In this document: positions 12,701 through 22,359 of the stretch, in pieces
Layout of the letters: every line of letters starts with the position of its first letter
How positions within the stretch are numbered: position 1 is the stretch's first letter
Source: Pieris napi
Taxonomy: Eukaryota > Arthropoda > Insecta > Lepidoptera > Pieridae
Reading direction: 5' to 3'
Length of the DNA stretch: 64,000 bases
NCBI RefSeq assembly: GCF_905475465.1
Contig: NC_062237.1
Span: 10,464,501-10,528,500, forward strand
The notes under the pieces: model-generated
What the model saw: only the letters and a program-made list of their open reading frames with translations
Told to the model about the DNA's origin: nothing
The model's database searches: none
Made by a program: the position numbers and the translations under genes

Positions 12701-15700
12701 CAAATTGGTATAATGAATTAAAAAATATTTCAGAAACAAAGTGTTTATTCTTCTTTCTAATGCTTTATGTTATACAACATTCTTTGTTTGTTTTTCTGGC
12801 TCGCATATTATTATTTTATCAATATAATAACTCCGATCGAAGCATTTAATTTGAACGATATTCATTTTTCTTACATCCTCTGACGATATTTGCAGCACGC
12901 ATTCTGTCAATGTTCTGTTATGTCAAACGCCATAAGGTTACACCAAAAAGTTCGAATTGTATGGTGGTTAAGTATTCTTGAATTTTCTAGTTTTCCGCGC
13001 AATTTTTTTATTTTTTTATTTTATAAGAACCTTCTCCTGACAATTACAAACACAACAAAAAAAAATCAGACAAATCGGTCGAGCCGTTTTCATGTGATGT
13101 CGTGACAACGGAAAATGGGTTTCATTTTTATATATATAGATAACCGCCAGTACAGATACCCATCCATCCCGACTTATGTAATGAATTTTTGGACCGCGCT
13201 ATCCCAAGATAAGATCTATCTATATATGTATTTAAAGAAAACACTTTTTTATCGGATTAATTAAATTTACAATTATTTTACATAATTTTAAATTTTTTCG
13301 ACGTTTCGTGCGTGGTCACGGTGACTGAAGACAAAAGGTGTTGAATGTCAAAAAGTATCACAGCTGTAGAAAAAGTTGTGTTATATGTATTTATTTCCCC
13401 GGAGTTGGTATCGACTAAAGGATGGTGGGTTTTGGCAGAAATGGCTCACGGTGTCCTCCTAGATTAGATATTTTTTTGTTTAGCTACATCCTAAACGTGC
13501 CGCTAGAAGGTGGAAACGACACGTCCTCTGCGATCGTATACGCTTGGATTGGGAGTAAGAGCGACGCAGATTCTGCCAGGCTCATCGAACAAATCGCTGA
13601 GGAGAAATTCAATAACCCCTGGGTTAGCTTGCAGGTATGATGAATATATGATATAGAATGTTTTATTATTAATATATAAATTTATAGATAAAACCATGGC
13701 CTTATTTAAAAATGTATTAATTTATTTATGCCTATTAAAAGCACCTGTGTTTTTACGGTGTGAGAGAAGGAAGGTGTTCTGTTCTTTCAACCTAAAGGGA
13801 GGATCCTATTTCAGTCTAACCTCTGACTGGCCCGAAAGCCCCAATGGCTAAGGCCGTAATAACTTTGTATGCGCGTTTCAGGGTATGACGTCATCGCAGT
13901 GATTTGTAAGCTCAGTTGTAGTTCTTAAAAAAGACATCATTTATTCTAGTTAATTCATTTACAACATTGTGTGTGTGTGTCTTCACTGACCCCTTTATTT
14001 CTATCAGTTTAATAACCGCTATAAGTAAAGAACATACCTGTCCCTTTCCAACACACTGTAAACACAATTTGACACAGAGAGATGAAAAGGTACTTTAGTT
14101 ACAGAAGCGCAATTAGACTAAGAAAAAGGGGTAAAGAATATGAAACGCGTATAGCTGTGAGGAAAACTATGAAAATCAGCCGGGTTAATTTTATACTGCA
14201 TTTTTTTTTGCATGTTGAGACTGGCCCTACGCTCTCTCTAGCATCACTTAAATATAAGTATACTAGTGGACCCCACAGACGTTGTCCTGCATGATATTTC
14301 AAGCTATTAGGATATTAAAATATGAAAGTACCGACTGCAGCGCCACCTGCCGGGCTGATTTGTGAATCTAAACCATTCCCAGATCCCCTTGAACACACAC
14401 AAAAAATTTCATCAAAATCGGTCCAGTCGTTTGAGAGAAGTTCAGTGACATCCACACTCACAGAAGAATTATATATATAAAGATTTACGTCAACTTTTTA
14501 AAACGCCTTGGCAACAACATTAGCTTGAACTTCCACTGTTATATTTACTTATTCTTGTAAAGAATTCCCAAATCAAATCCTGTTATCATTCCTTTTAATA
14601 CTCTATGTTTAAGGAGATATAGGTTTATAATCAATACCTAACCATTACACCTAATATCATATAGGTGTTGACGGAGGGTAGTGAGCCAGACAACTTCTTT
14701 TGGGTGGCTTTGGGCGGAAGGAAACCGTACGAAACGGACGCAGACTTCCTCAACTTTACACGATTATTCCGCTGTTCCAATGAGAAAGGATATTTCACTG
14801 TATCTGAGAAATGTACTGATTTCTGTCAGGTTGGTATTTTGTATAAAGAAATATATAGCGCCATATCTAATTACCTTATTATACCTCTCTTAGATTTTTA
14901 TTCAATATTTTGTCCAGAAATCAGTAAAATATTAAACATATTTTGAAATTGTTGAATTGAAAAGCATCTACCGCATTTACCATGGAGAGTGTTCAGAGGA
15001 GTTGGGCGGATTAAGTATCTGCAGCTGAGTTTCAGTAGTCATCGGACGTCGAGGCAGAATACGAAATTCGACGTCCGCCGTTCCACAACTGAGCGTTTTT
15101 CAAGGCAGTTTTTGCCGCACACCACCACTTTGTGGAACCTGCTGCCCACTAAAGTATTTCCGAACCAATTCGACTTAGGGTCCTTCAAGAAAAGAGCGTA
15201 CCAATTCTTAAAAGGCTGGCAACGCACTCGCGAGCCCTCTGGCATTGAGAGTGTCCATGGGCGGCGGTATCACTTAACATCTGGTGAGCCTCCTGCCCGT
15301 TTGCCCCGTTTTATAAAAAAAAAATCTTTGCGAAGCAAAAATCACTATTGATATAGGAACAATATTTTTCTCGTAAAAGAATTAGCAACATGAGTTTTGT
15401 AGTTCAATAGTGAAAGTTTATCATTTATTTAAAAATAATGATACAGAACAATCAATTTAATTTGTTTTTAGGATGACCTTGCTGATGATGATATAATGAT
15501 TCTAGACAACGGAGAACAAGTGTTCCTTTGGCTTGGAGCCAAGTGCTCAGAGGTTGAGATTAAGCTTGCTTATAAAAGTGCTCAGGTAAATAGACTTTTA
15601 ATTATTTATGATGAGGACTCCTGCACTTGTACTGTGTCAATATACTGTGGTCTGATCCTAGAATTTATCATTTAAGTGATAGTACTTGTAGTTGGCCAAA

Positions 15701-15874
15701 TGATCAATATTATGACTAAACTTATTACCTTTTTTATAGGTATACATTCAGCATATGAAGACAGTACAGCCTGAACGAGCAAGAAAACTATTCCTTACAC
15801 TGAAAGACAAAGAGTCACGTAGATTCACCAAGTGTTTCCACGGCTGGGGGGAGCACAAGAGACCACCAGAGTAA
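204..15874 (+). CDS. fliI: flightless-I (gelsolin-family actin-remodelling protein), 3' 17 exons, 5' partial
   Basis: Exons read from splice sites: 204-445, 1969-2128, 3042-3174, 4143-4256, 4614-4796, 5581-5714, 6434-6608, 7262-7425, 8519-8645, 9523-9644, 10150-10428, 11590-11773, 12495-12604, 13484-13634, 14665-14829, 15472-15585, 15740-15874. Together they give 896 residues and a stop, all phases agreeing. The first exon ends the leucine-rich-repeat domain (LNLSCNKLITLP, then LESLQLHGNPDL). Next come a basic linker (ARKLRLRRGR) and gelsolin-like repeats with family signatures such as FFEGDCYIIL, RYVFVLDTGLIIYLW, VRTHQQQESLKFMAHFKR and YFTVSEKCTDFC. The family is about 1250 residues, so roughly 350 N-terminal residues lie off the left edge. 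Known role: binds actin, severs or caps filaments in muscle and epithelia, and acts as a nuclear-receptor coactivator. The C-terminus ends KCFHGWGEHKRPPE. Nearly every intron holds repeats, but no exon is disrupted. Identity is very secure; single borders could be off by a few bases. Confidence 0.97.
487..854 (+). mobile_element. non-autonomous Helitron-like element, copy 1
   Basis: The element starts TCTTAATATTTATTAATTAC and ends GGCCGAGTCTGCTAG followed by T, matching the Helitron TC...CTRR layout with a GC-rich segment before the end. An inverted copy lies at 3260-3577; the shared words include GCACACCGTGTGCA, TATACCCGCAATATTATTTT and AGCCACAGCAACGC. It sits in the intron before fliI exon 2. 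Assignment to Helitrons is by terminal motif only. Confidence 0.65.
1229..1897. mobile_element. hAT-like non-autonomous DNA element, copy 1
   Basis: Terminal inverted repeats TAGGGATGTGA (1229-1239) and TCACATCCCTA (1887-1897) bound 669 bp rich in ATCGAT words and their complements. A longer relative at 28328-29446 shares the body (TTTAAGAATAATCAAAATCG, AATGCATCGAGTATAT, CCAGACATAATGTCGG). I see no coding sequence and no clear 8-bp target duplication. The TIR style suggests hAT. Confidence 0.6.
2231..2413. repeat. head-to-head inverted pair of SINE 3' tails
   Basis: A left arm at about 2231-2309 and a right arm at about 2334-2413 are inverted copies with few differences, separated by about 24 bp. 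Each arm is the 3' part of the SINE family seen at 10555-10832 and 60515-60800 (AAATCTGAGGCC...GTTGTAGCGCCACTGATTTAT). In fliI pre-mRNA the arms could fold into a long hairpin. Confidence 0.8.
3260..3577 (-). mobile_element. non-autonomous Helitron-like element, copy 2
   Basis: On the minus strand it begins TCTTAATATATATAAATTAC and runs to CGCTCGGCCGGTCTTGTAG, matching the copy at 487-854 along its length. The terminal CTAG has decayed. It lies in the intron after fliI exon 3 and is inverted relative to copy 1. Confidence 0.6.
3955..4045 (+). repeat. short dispersed repeat (family R2) fragment
   Basis: GTGGTGGAAAGTTTCTTGCCAGTTCTTCTTGC is the same unit (differing by a few bases) as at 6228-6390 and, on the minus strand, 27015-27090. 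It ends in a degenerate TTTGAGTTTGAGTTTG tract. Such units are frequent 3' tails of lepidopteran retroelements; the parent is not identified. Confidence 0.45.
5301..5557. mobile_element. MITE with 48-bp terminal inverted repeats
   Basis: The left arm 5301-5348 and right arm 5510-5557 are inverted copies with about two mismatches (core TAGATTACAATCTA, AATACCGTTAGATT). They enclose about 160 bp with a further internal copy of TAGATTGTAATCTA near 5382. It carries no ORF. It ends 23 bp before the acceptor of the fliI exon at 5581. Confidence 0.8.
6228..6395 (+). repeat. short dispersed repeat (family R2)
   Basis: AGAGTGGCGGAGAGTTTATTGCCAGTTCTTCTC followed by TTGAGAACTGGCACTAAATG and a degenerate TTTGAATTTGAATTTTGAA tail. 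This is the fullest copy of the unit at 3955-4045. It lies directly before the fliI exon at 6434. Confidence 0.5.
6681..6704. repeat. solo terminal repeat of the GGGAGCG MITE family
   Basis: GCTACGTAATACTTGAACGCTCCCT matches the terminal inverted repeat of the full elements at 21459-21738 and 45711-45997. No partner end is nearby, so it is a fragment. Confidence 0.55.
7690..7865. repeat. GT-rich microsatellite
   Basis: About 175 bp of imperfect TG/GTATG repeats, with runs such as GTGTGTGTGTGTGTG, in a fliI intron. A run of ten G follows at about 8091. Confidence 0.85.
8253..8290. repeat. perfect 18-bp inverted repeat
   Basis: ATGAAAAAGATACAGGAT (8253-8270) and its exact complement (8273-8290) are separated by two bases. 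It lies in a fliI intron about 230 bp before the exon at 8519. It may be the fused end of a DNA element or a cruciform; it has no T-run layout. Confidence 0.75.
8930..9140 (-). pseudogene. degenerate C-terminal fragment of a LINE reverse-transcriptase ORF
   Basis: Minus-strand reading frames show RGRRGRPKK, then a tryptophan/basic segment, then SLEEAFTREGVPIDG, the usual order at the end of LINE polyproteins in moths. The frame is broken between these blocks, so it is a dead fragment. It lies in the fliI intron 8646-9522. Confidence 0.55.
9708..9761. repeat. (AT)n microsatellite
   Basis: About 54 bp of uninterrupted TA repeats in the fliI intron after the exon ending at 9644. Confidence 0.95.
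10555..10832 (+). mobile_element. tRNA-derived SINE, family S2
   Basis: A B-box-like GGTTCGAACTCC lies in a tRNA-like head, followed by a body (CGAACGGTGAAGGAAAACATCGTGAGG, AGGCTGATCACC, AAATCTGAGGCC) and the tail GCCACTGATTTAT. Related copies are at 44815-45100 (minus), 60515-60800 (plus) and, degenerate, 47455-47650. It lies in a fliI intron. Confidence 0.75.
11360..11509. mobile_element. 150-bp MITE with about 40-bp inverted repeats
   Basis: The left arm 11360-11399 (TAGTCCGGAATCCATCGCCC...) and right arm 11471-11509 are nearly exact inverted copies around a 70-bp loop. TA flanks both ends, as for Tc1/mariner-type MITEs. It ends 80 bp before the fliI exon at 11590. Confidence 0.75.
12195..12440 (+). 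mobile_element. tRNA-derived SINE, family S1, copy 1
   Basis: A tRNA-like head (A-box region TTGGTCTAATGGTTAGTAC, B box GGGTTCGATCCCC) is followed by a body ending CCAGCTTAGCATGGGACTAG, GGTGTGAATTGTCTTT and an A tail. A near-identical copy is at 48148-48405 and a 3' fragment at 51094-51199. It lies in the fliI intron before the exon at 12495. Confidence 0.88.
12652..13140 (-). mobile_element. non-autonomous Helitron-like element, copy 3
   Basis: On the minus strand it starts TCTATATATATAAAAATG and ends GACAACGTCTGTCGGGTCCGCTAG followed by T. The body includes CGGTCGAGCCG-type words common to the other copies. It starts 47 bp after the fliI exon ending at 12604. Confidence 0.65.
13231..13457 (-). 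repeat. dispersed repeat, copy 1 of an inverted pair
   Basis: TTTAAAGAAAACACTTTTTT...CGACGTTTCG...GGTCACGGTGACTGAAGACA...CCGGAGTTGGTATCGACTAA...GGCTCACGGTGTCCT recurs inverted at 58350-58610. It ends 26 bp before the fliI exon at 13484. The family is unknown to me. Confidence 0.7.
14263..14483 (-). mobile_element. non-autonomous Helitron-like element, copy 4 (short)
   Basis: On the minus strand: TCTTTATATATATAATTC... to GACAACGTCTGTGGGGTCCACTAG plus T. This is the same terminal pattern as the copy at 12652-13140, shortened to 221 bp. It lies in the intron before the fliI exon at 14665. Confidence 0.65.
14989..15340 (+). pseudogene. 5'-truncated LINE: end of reverse-transcriptase ORF plus 3' UTR
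   Basis: The plus frame reads RTSRQNTKFDVRR, FSRQFLPHTTTLWNLLPTKVF and FKKRAYQFLKG, the C-terminal signature (LWN-LP-VF, then FK) of jockey/CR1-like LINE polyproteins. It is followed by the common lepidopteran tail GGTGAGCCTCCTGCCCGTTTG and an A run. Only about 350 bp remain, as expected from 5' truncation. It lies in the fliI intron 14830-15471 and is not a host gene. Confidence 0.75.
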
Positions 15875-16090
15875 AAAGATGTATTTATAAAATGTTTTAA
15901 TCAATTAGTTCTAAAAGATATATTAATGCAGTATTACAGATTACATGTATCATCTGAAATAATTTCATATCAAAACAGCTATTATACTGCCATACTTTAA
16001 ACCACTATATTATTAGATTGTTTCCGAGAAAGTGAAACTATCTGATGTAAATAACAAAAGCATTATAAACACACTTATTTTGAACATGCA

Positions 16091-16096
16091 AATAAA
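16091..16096 (+). terminator. fliI polyadenylation signal
   Basis: AATAAA lies 217 bp after the fliI stop and is followed by a T-rich segment. The complement of AATAAA at 16130-16135 may serve EMRE from the other strand, so the two convergent 3' UTRs may nearly touch or overlap. Confidence 0.6.
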
Positions 16097-16527
16097 AGAC
16101 TGATCTATGCCATCTCATCTTTATTTGTCACTTTTACTTATAAAATTAAGCACAAGTAATTATATCTTTAAGTAAACATAATTTGCAATACAAATATAAT
16201 TTATTAATAAAATGATTGACTAGCTTATGTTACAGACAGTTACGATAGGCCCTTTAAAGAACAATCTTACAATAAGAACTATTACTATTGTAAATATACA
16301 AATATTTTGTCAAGTAGAACTAAGTGTATATAATGTGTGTGTGATGCTTTGTAACATACTGAATATAATTTTGCTAAAATTGTGTTAAAAGCACAAATAT
16401 ATTTTATAAACCTTTGTAACCATCTGAATAAATGACATAACAATGAGAAAAATGTTTTTTTACCCGCATTTGATAGAGATATAAGATATTAAGACAATTC
16501 GAGATTGCTCATAATAAATTAGTTCAT

Positions 16528-16788
16528 CTAATCGTCGTCATCATCGTCATCGGAAGGAACAAATAATTCATTTTCTTCTAAGAAGTTAGCAATATTTTTA
16601 CTTATAGCTGCGCCAATAAGAAGTCCAGGGATCACCGCGCCCACCACACTTAAAATACCAAAAGGAGTCTTTTCGGGTTCTGGAAGTATAGCTCCGCTCG
16701 GTGTTGTGGTTGCTGTTCTCTTTGATATAAATGTTCCATTTTTGTAATTTCCTTGTACAACCAGCCGAGTAAATCGCGTAAGGTACAT
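16528..16788 (-). CDS. EMRE: EMRE (SMDT1), essential regulator of the mitochondrial calcium uniporter
   Basis: A one-exon gene of 86 residues. A basic, acid-free N-terminus (MYLTRFTRLVVQ...SKRTATTT) fits a mitochondrial targeting peptide. Then come the family-defining PEPEKTPFGIL, a single membrane segment (about residues 47-64, GAVIPGLLIGAAISKNIA) with the GxxxS motif (GAAIS), then FLEENELFVP and a run of seven aspartates at the C-terminus. In animals EMRE spans the inner membrane, holds MCU to MICU1 and is required for channel opening; the acidic tail faces the intermembrane space. The start codon is head-to-head with GGA, 341 bp apart, and the gene converges with fliI. Its length and poly-Asp tail match the family, so I am confident despite the small size. 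Confidence 0.94.
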   Translation of the reverse strand: MYLTRFTRLVVQGNYKNGTFISKRTATTTPSGAILPEPEKTPFGILSVVGAVIPGLLIGAAISKNIANFLEENELFVPSDDDDDDD

Positions 16789-17129
16789 TTTGTAATAATT
16801 TGGGGCTTTTCAGAGCCTTGTTTTATTATGCAGCTGACTTGATTTTTGAAAATATAAAATAAGACCGTCATTGCCACTGCCAAGTCTTAGTTGAAGTTTG
16901 ACAATCATTCAAAAGTCAAAACTGCTGTGTATTCTATTAGGTAAATGTGAAGAGGATATTTTCAAATATGTTCACCATCGAGTTATTGAGAAGTCAACTG
17001 TCATTTATTATCAATTATGTGTTTTTACTTTTTACTTTTCAAGTGTTTTTTGGTGTAAAATGTTGTTTAAGTAAACTATGTATAAACATTAATATTTTTT
17101 TAAGAACTTAAGGATCTTTATAGAGGAAG
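16789..17129. promoter_or_regulatory. bidirectional promoter region EMRE/GGA
   Basis: 341 bp separate the divergent start codons of EMRE (minus) and GGA (plus). The DNA is AT-rich; I see no TATA box placed convincingly for either gene. It holds both 5' UTRs and must hold both core promoters unless there are distant untranslated exons. Confidence 0.6.
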
Positions 17130-20100
17130 ATGAATATTACACTGACTAGCTTAGAAGCTTTAATTTGTAAGTATAAATCGAATGTCCTTAATATTTTTCT
17201 GTTATATCGCTAAAATGTTATTGTCTTTTAGTAAAAGCAACACATGAATCTCTTCCGCAACCTGATCCTGCGGCCTTAGAGGCATTTTGTGCAATTATGC
17301 GTGAAGCCGCTGATGGCCATCATTTAGCGGCGCAGGCTTTAGCTTCTCGTATTCACGTTCAAAATGCCCGTGAAGCTCTATTAGCCCTCTCTATGTTAGA
17401 TCGTCTTATGCGTAAAGGCGACACGAACTTTCAAGCTGAAATTGGAAAGTTTCGGTTTTTGAATGAAATGATCAAGTTAGTTTCGCCTAAATATTTAGCT
17501 GACAGAACTGCTCCTGAAGTTAGGACTAGGGTAAGTCTTTCTTGCATTCCTTTCCCTTTTGAAACTATACCTAAACATGGACTTAGTCTGAAAAACTTAT
17601 TGTAACATAATTTATTATAGGTTTTACAATTACTGCATGCATGGTCTATTGAATATCCAAAGGAGAACAAATTTAAGGTGGCCTTCGACATGCTAAAAAA
17701 CCAAGGTGTTATTAAGGAGACTCCACCACCTCTGCCTCCTGAGGAAGTATCTACAGCTCGACCTAGAATTAAAAGTGCAATTTTTGAAGATGACGAAAAA
17801 TCAAAGCTGCTCCAAACATTACTTCAAAGCAAAAAACCAGAAGATCTACAGCATGCCAACAGATTAATCAAGAATATGGTTAAAGAGGTGAATTTAAGAA
17901 TTGTTTATTTTATATTTTTTATCCTTTTATTATAAATTATAAATATGATATAAAGGTGTAATTAATAGTTGATATCTATTAACTATTAATTCCATCTTAA
18001 CCTTTAGTAATAACATATAACATTATATTATATAAATAAATATATTAGGAGGAAAAGAGAAATGAAGCCAACAGTCGCAGGGCATTAGAAGTGAATGCAG
18101 CTCTAGACAGTGCTGGGGTTTTGGCTGACATGTTGGATCATGCTGCTGAAGCTTCTCCTGATGAAGAACAACTCATTCATGAACTACATTCCAGCTGCAC
18201 TAGACTGCGAGTTGTGTTACAACATTTAGCTGCTTCTGACACTCAAGTTGAGAACCTTAGTAAGTGCCTAATCCTAACAGATTGTACCAAAAATCATATT
18301 ATTTATAAAACTAAGCATTAAATAAGCATTACTTGTTACTTGTATTATTTATATGTTTATTATTTCATCTTGCAGGTGACATCCTTCATGCAAGTGATGT
18401 TTTAGATGAAGTTTTTGATAAGTATAATAAGTACACAGTTAACAAAAAAAGTAACAAACTCACACCTACAAGCCAAAATAATGATAGTCTTTTAGACTTT
18501 GCGGGAGGATCTACCAGACACACAGATAAAGGACATGAAAACAGAGCTGTAGATGATTTAGGTGACATATTTTTGAATGAAAGCAGTTCAAATAGTCCAA
18601 TCGTGGAACTCCTTACACCTGTCAGTTTAATACAAAATGGTTAGTATATTTTCTATAAAGGGATGATTGGATTAAATTCTGATTATATCTATCTATAATC
18701 ACTTTATTTATTTTCTAAGTGCTATAACCAGTATGGGATATTATAGGCACAGTTCTGGCTAAGTTTTAGTAATTTTCTACAAATTGTTTAGCTATTTTAA
18801 ACTAAATAAAACTGATGACACTGTAAATTAATTTAAAGCAAGAGGGAATCTTTATGATTTTCAGAAGTAAATGTAAAAATATGAAAATAAACATATGCCA
18901 CATACATATTTTGTTACTTCAAACTGTCTTAACTTGGTAACAAATATGTTACAGATATTTATCATATACATAATACATGTTGCAATGGTCTTACTCATCA
19001 GCTATATTCTATTCTATTTCTATTAGTTCTGAACTATATTATATTGTTAAAATTTTAGATAATTGTAAAAACTTAATAATTGACAAGGATAAATTATAAT
19101 CATAATCATTTATATTATCATTTTCCTTAATTTATTATATCTTGCCTAATATGAGAATAATGAAGTTACAGTAAATTAGTAAATGAGCATATCATTTAAA
19201 ATTTAATAATAAAAGTTATTTTAGGAATAAAACGTCTCAACATTATTTGCTTAGGTACCTATGTTGCCTCAAAAGTTTTATTTCAATATATTTAATATTT
19301 AAAGCAATTTTGGAATATTAACTTGCTCAAAATCATTACAGATACTATCAATTTAGAACAAAAACCTAAGAAGGCCGAAGGCTGGAATGAGCTAGACTCG
19401 CTCGGAGAGCAATTATTAAAACAATCATTACCAGAAAATGCAAAACGAGTTGACAATTTTAATCAGTAAGTCAGATACATTTTTTTTGAAGTGAGACTTC
19501 TTTATCGGGGTTGGAAAAAAATTTAGTGTATTATTTTTTCGTTACGCGTCACATTTTTCCGTTACGCGCCATCTTTTGAAGTGAAACTTCTTTATCGACG
19601 TATGGGAGAAATTTTGTAGCAGGTTACGCGCCATGTTGCTTTTTGAAGTCAAACTTCTTTATCGGCGTTGGAAAAAAATTTACACACATTTGTCACATTT
19701 TTCGGTTACGCGCCATCTTTTTCTTGTCCCTACCACGGTTGATCCGAAGAGATTCGAAGCCATTAGTAACAAAAATATATAATAACGATAACAATCATAG
19801 TAACACTAATAATTCTATTACAATTAATGAAATTCTGTAATAATCTTAGTACTACATAGTAGTACAGTAATAAGTTAAAATGAAATAATTGTCTTTGTAT
19901 TCATGTCTGTGATAATAAAAGCCTTTTGTTAAACTTTATCTAATTTAACTTTATTTAACCAATTTCTGTAAAGTTGCATATAGTAGATCATTTTTCGAAA
20001 AATAAGGTCATAAAGAAGTTTCACTTCTTACGTACACCTAGTACACGCACACATTTTTTCTTAAATTATTTCAAAAATATCTTCACAACAATATACTTTA

Positions 20101-21342
20101 GAAATAATTAACAGTTTCGGTGTCTTAAAACAAAATATGTGACTTATGTATCTCCTTTCAGAAAATCAAATAAAAAAATTCCAATGAATGCACTAGAAAA
20201 GTCATCATCAAAGGAAGATAGTCAAAAGAATGAACAACTACTGGATCTTGATTTTTTCACCAAAAAACTGGATAATACAAACTTATCACCCGCTGCACAA
20301 TCAACTTCCATCAGCCCAAATGACGATCTCATGGTGGATATAACCGAAACAATAAACAATAATATTCATACAAATGTAGAAAAAATACTAGACCTGACAC
20401 CTTTAGAAAACAGTACAAGCGAACAAAGTAAAGACACTATCGAACAGAAGGTAAAATCCTTAGCCGATATAAATGTGACTTTGCAAAGTGTGCATCCTAG
20501 TAAAGTGGCTCCGTTAACAGTGTTTGAAGATGAGGGTGTGACGGTAGTTCTGCATTTTTGTAAAGATAAACCGAGACCTGATGTTAATGTCGTTGTGGTG
20601 TCTACTAGGAGTAAGCATGAGTCCGCCATTGAGGATTATAAATTTCAAGCAGTGGTACCTAAGGTAAGGTGTATCTTGAATTTTTTATATCCCAATTAAT
20701 AGTTGAGTAACTGCTTAAACCTATAATTTTAAATTATTGATTCAAATTAAAACAACAAACAAAGTTATATTTGAATTTATTCAGAATTTAATGTTTAAAC
20801 CAAAGTGTTAAATAACATATTAGCTGAACAACAATTTTGGTATCTTTTAATACAAATTTACTTGAATTAAATTATTGTGGTTATTATGATTTAATAATTA
20901 TTTAAATGAATTACTTCTTTAACGGATTCAAACCCGTATTTCGGGTAACCCGTATAACCCGTAGTTTAATCGTGTACTGCTGGAGGCTCTTACTTGATAG
21001 CCGATATTAACGAAGTTTTATTTAATTGTAAACCAAAGACTAAATTACTATGTTAGATTACGATGTAATAGACTGAATAGGTTACCATAGATAGGCAGCT
21101 GATATTAATAAGTGTACCTGCTTTATTTCCAGGGTTGCAAAGTCCGTCTTCTCACACCATCTAGCACCTCACTGCCAGCCTTCAACCCGTTTTTGCCGCC
21201 CCCCGCCCTAACCCAGGTACTACTCATTGGACGCCCGCCCAATATCTCTGATATTTCACTTAAATTCGTTCTTACATACACTTGTGATGACGAAATGTAC
21301 TCAGAAATGGGAGAAGTTAAATCATTGCCACTTGATGTTTAA
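17130..21342 (+). CDS. Gga: GGA, Golgi-localised gamma-ear ARF-binding clathrin adaptor
   Basis: Eight exons: 17130-17166, 17232-17530, 17621-17887, 18049-18259, 18376-18639, 19342-19465, 20162-20663, 21133-21342, giving 637 residues. Residues about 5-145 form a VHS domain (LEALILKATHES..., KFRFLNEMIKLVSPKYL, WSIEYPKENKFKVAFDMLKNQGVI). A GAT domain follows, about 170-310 (LQHANRLIKNMVKEEEKRN, ALDSAGVLADMLDHA, ELHSSCTRLRVVLQHLA). A long acidic hinge has short clathrin-box-like stretches (SLLDFAG, LLDLDFF). The last about 120 residues are a gamma-adaptin-ear fold (VTVVLHFCKDKPRPDVNVVVVSTRS, ALTQVLLIG). GGAs bind ARF-GTP, clathrin and acidic-dileucine sorting signals at the trans-Golgi. The start is the first ATG of the open frame, giving the family's usual N-terminus. 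Confidence 0.96.
19483..19735. repeat. three tandem units of a dispersed repeat (family R1)
   Basis: Three imperfect units of about 65-90 bp each begin TTTGAAGTNANACTTCTTTATCG and end near GTTACGCGCCAT (starts at about 19483, 19573 and 19644). A related end, AAGAAGTTTCACTTCTTACG, is at about 20011. All lie in the GGA intron 19466-20161. Confidence 0.7.
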
Positions 21343-21458
21343 TTTTTAAATCTGTTGAAAACCAAAAGCAGTAGAGCTACGAAAAATATAGCTGTCTCTC
21401 TTGCTCGCGTTTGTAGCAACAATTTCGGCCTGTTCCTATATTTGCTTTTTTTTAACTA

Positions 21459-21738
21459 AGGGAGCGTTTAAGTATTACGTAACGAATTTTTATTTCCTTT
21501 CGTAAAAAGTTACGATGCGGGTCGGGGTTGAATTACGCGTTATTGTTAATATTATTTTTGACTTTCCAGTACTTAACACCACATAATGGTAACTTTTAGG
21601 TATAAAGAGTCACTAGGTGGTCACGAAACGTTTTACTATACTTGGGTACAGTACTGTACCTAGACGTTACGGCGTGTTACATGGGGGGGGGGTCAATAAT
21701 CTCCAAAAATTGCGTGACGTAATACTAGATCGCTCCCT
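21459..21738 (+). mobile_element. MITE of the GGGAGCG family, copy 1
   Basis: Terminal inverted repeats AGGGAGCG...AAGTATTACGT and ACGTAATACTAGATCGCTCCCT bound 280 bp. An inverted full copy lies at 45711-45997 and a solo end at 6681-6704. It starts 117 bp after the GGA stop, so it is probably part of the GGA 3' UTR. Confidence 0.85.
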
Positions 21739-22347
21739 AAAATGCGATAAATTTAAAAATTTCGCGCTTAAAACCTATATTTCCGTTTTTAGGTTTTATA
21801 TTAGTAATAATTTGATTTTAACTACTTGAGAAATGTTCGGTTATATCAATGCTTGAGTTATATTCCTGTCAAATATCAGCTAAAGCATTTGTTTCGAGAT
21901 GGAAGGCAAATTGCTTAATAAAAATATATATAGACAAAGAAATAGACACATATAAATGTTCGGTCACACTGACTTATAGTAAATAATTCAATATTTTTTT
22001 AGCTTCGCAGTTTAAATAATATTAACAACAAAATGTATTTAAGCACCGGTCGCATACATTCCATACAGCGAGCTTTTTAAATATTATAATTTTAGTATTA
22101 TTTATAATGAATCTAGTCGAAATTTTTTTGCATTTAACATTCCATGACGAACTGATTAATACTTAAGTTTTGTACTTATTTTGAAATATATCTTAAAGTA
22201 AATTGGGGGTGGAAAATGAATATTTTCTATTTGACATAATCCTATAAAGTATTGACGCTGTTATAACAGATGCATTTATTATGTACAATGGTATGTATTG
22301 CTGTGCAATAGACTCAGAATTATTATATTTAGTTTGTAAGGTGTTAA

Positions 22348-22353
22348 AATAAA
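22348..22353 (+). terminator. candidate GGA polyadenylation signal
   Basis: AATAAA followed by TGTCTGCTTGCTTCTTTGTC, a T/GT-rich element. An earlier AATAAA is at 21917-21922. Which one is used cannot be told from sequence alone. Confidence 0.4.
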
Positions 22354-22359
22354 TATTAT

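Noticed and set aside
14989..15351. 120-codon plus-strand ORF
   Set aside because: It is the end of a LINE polyprotein with the typical 3' tail, not a host gene.
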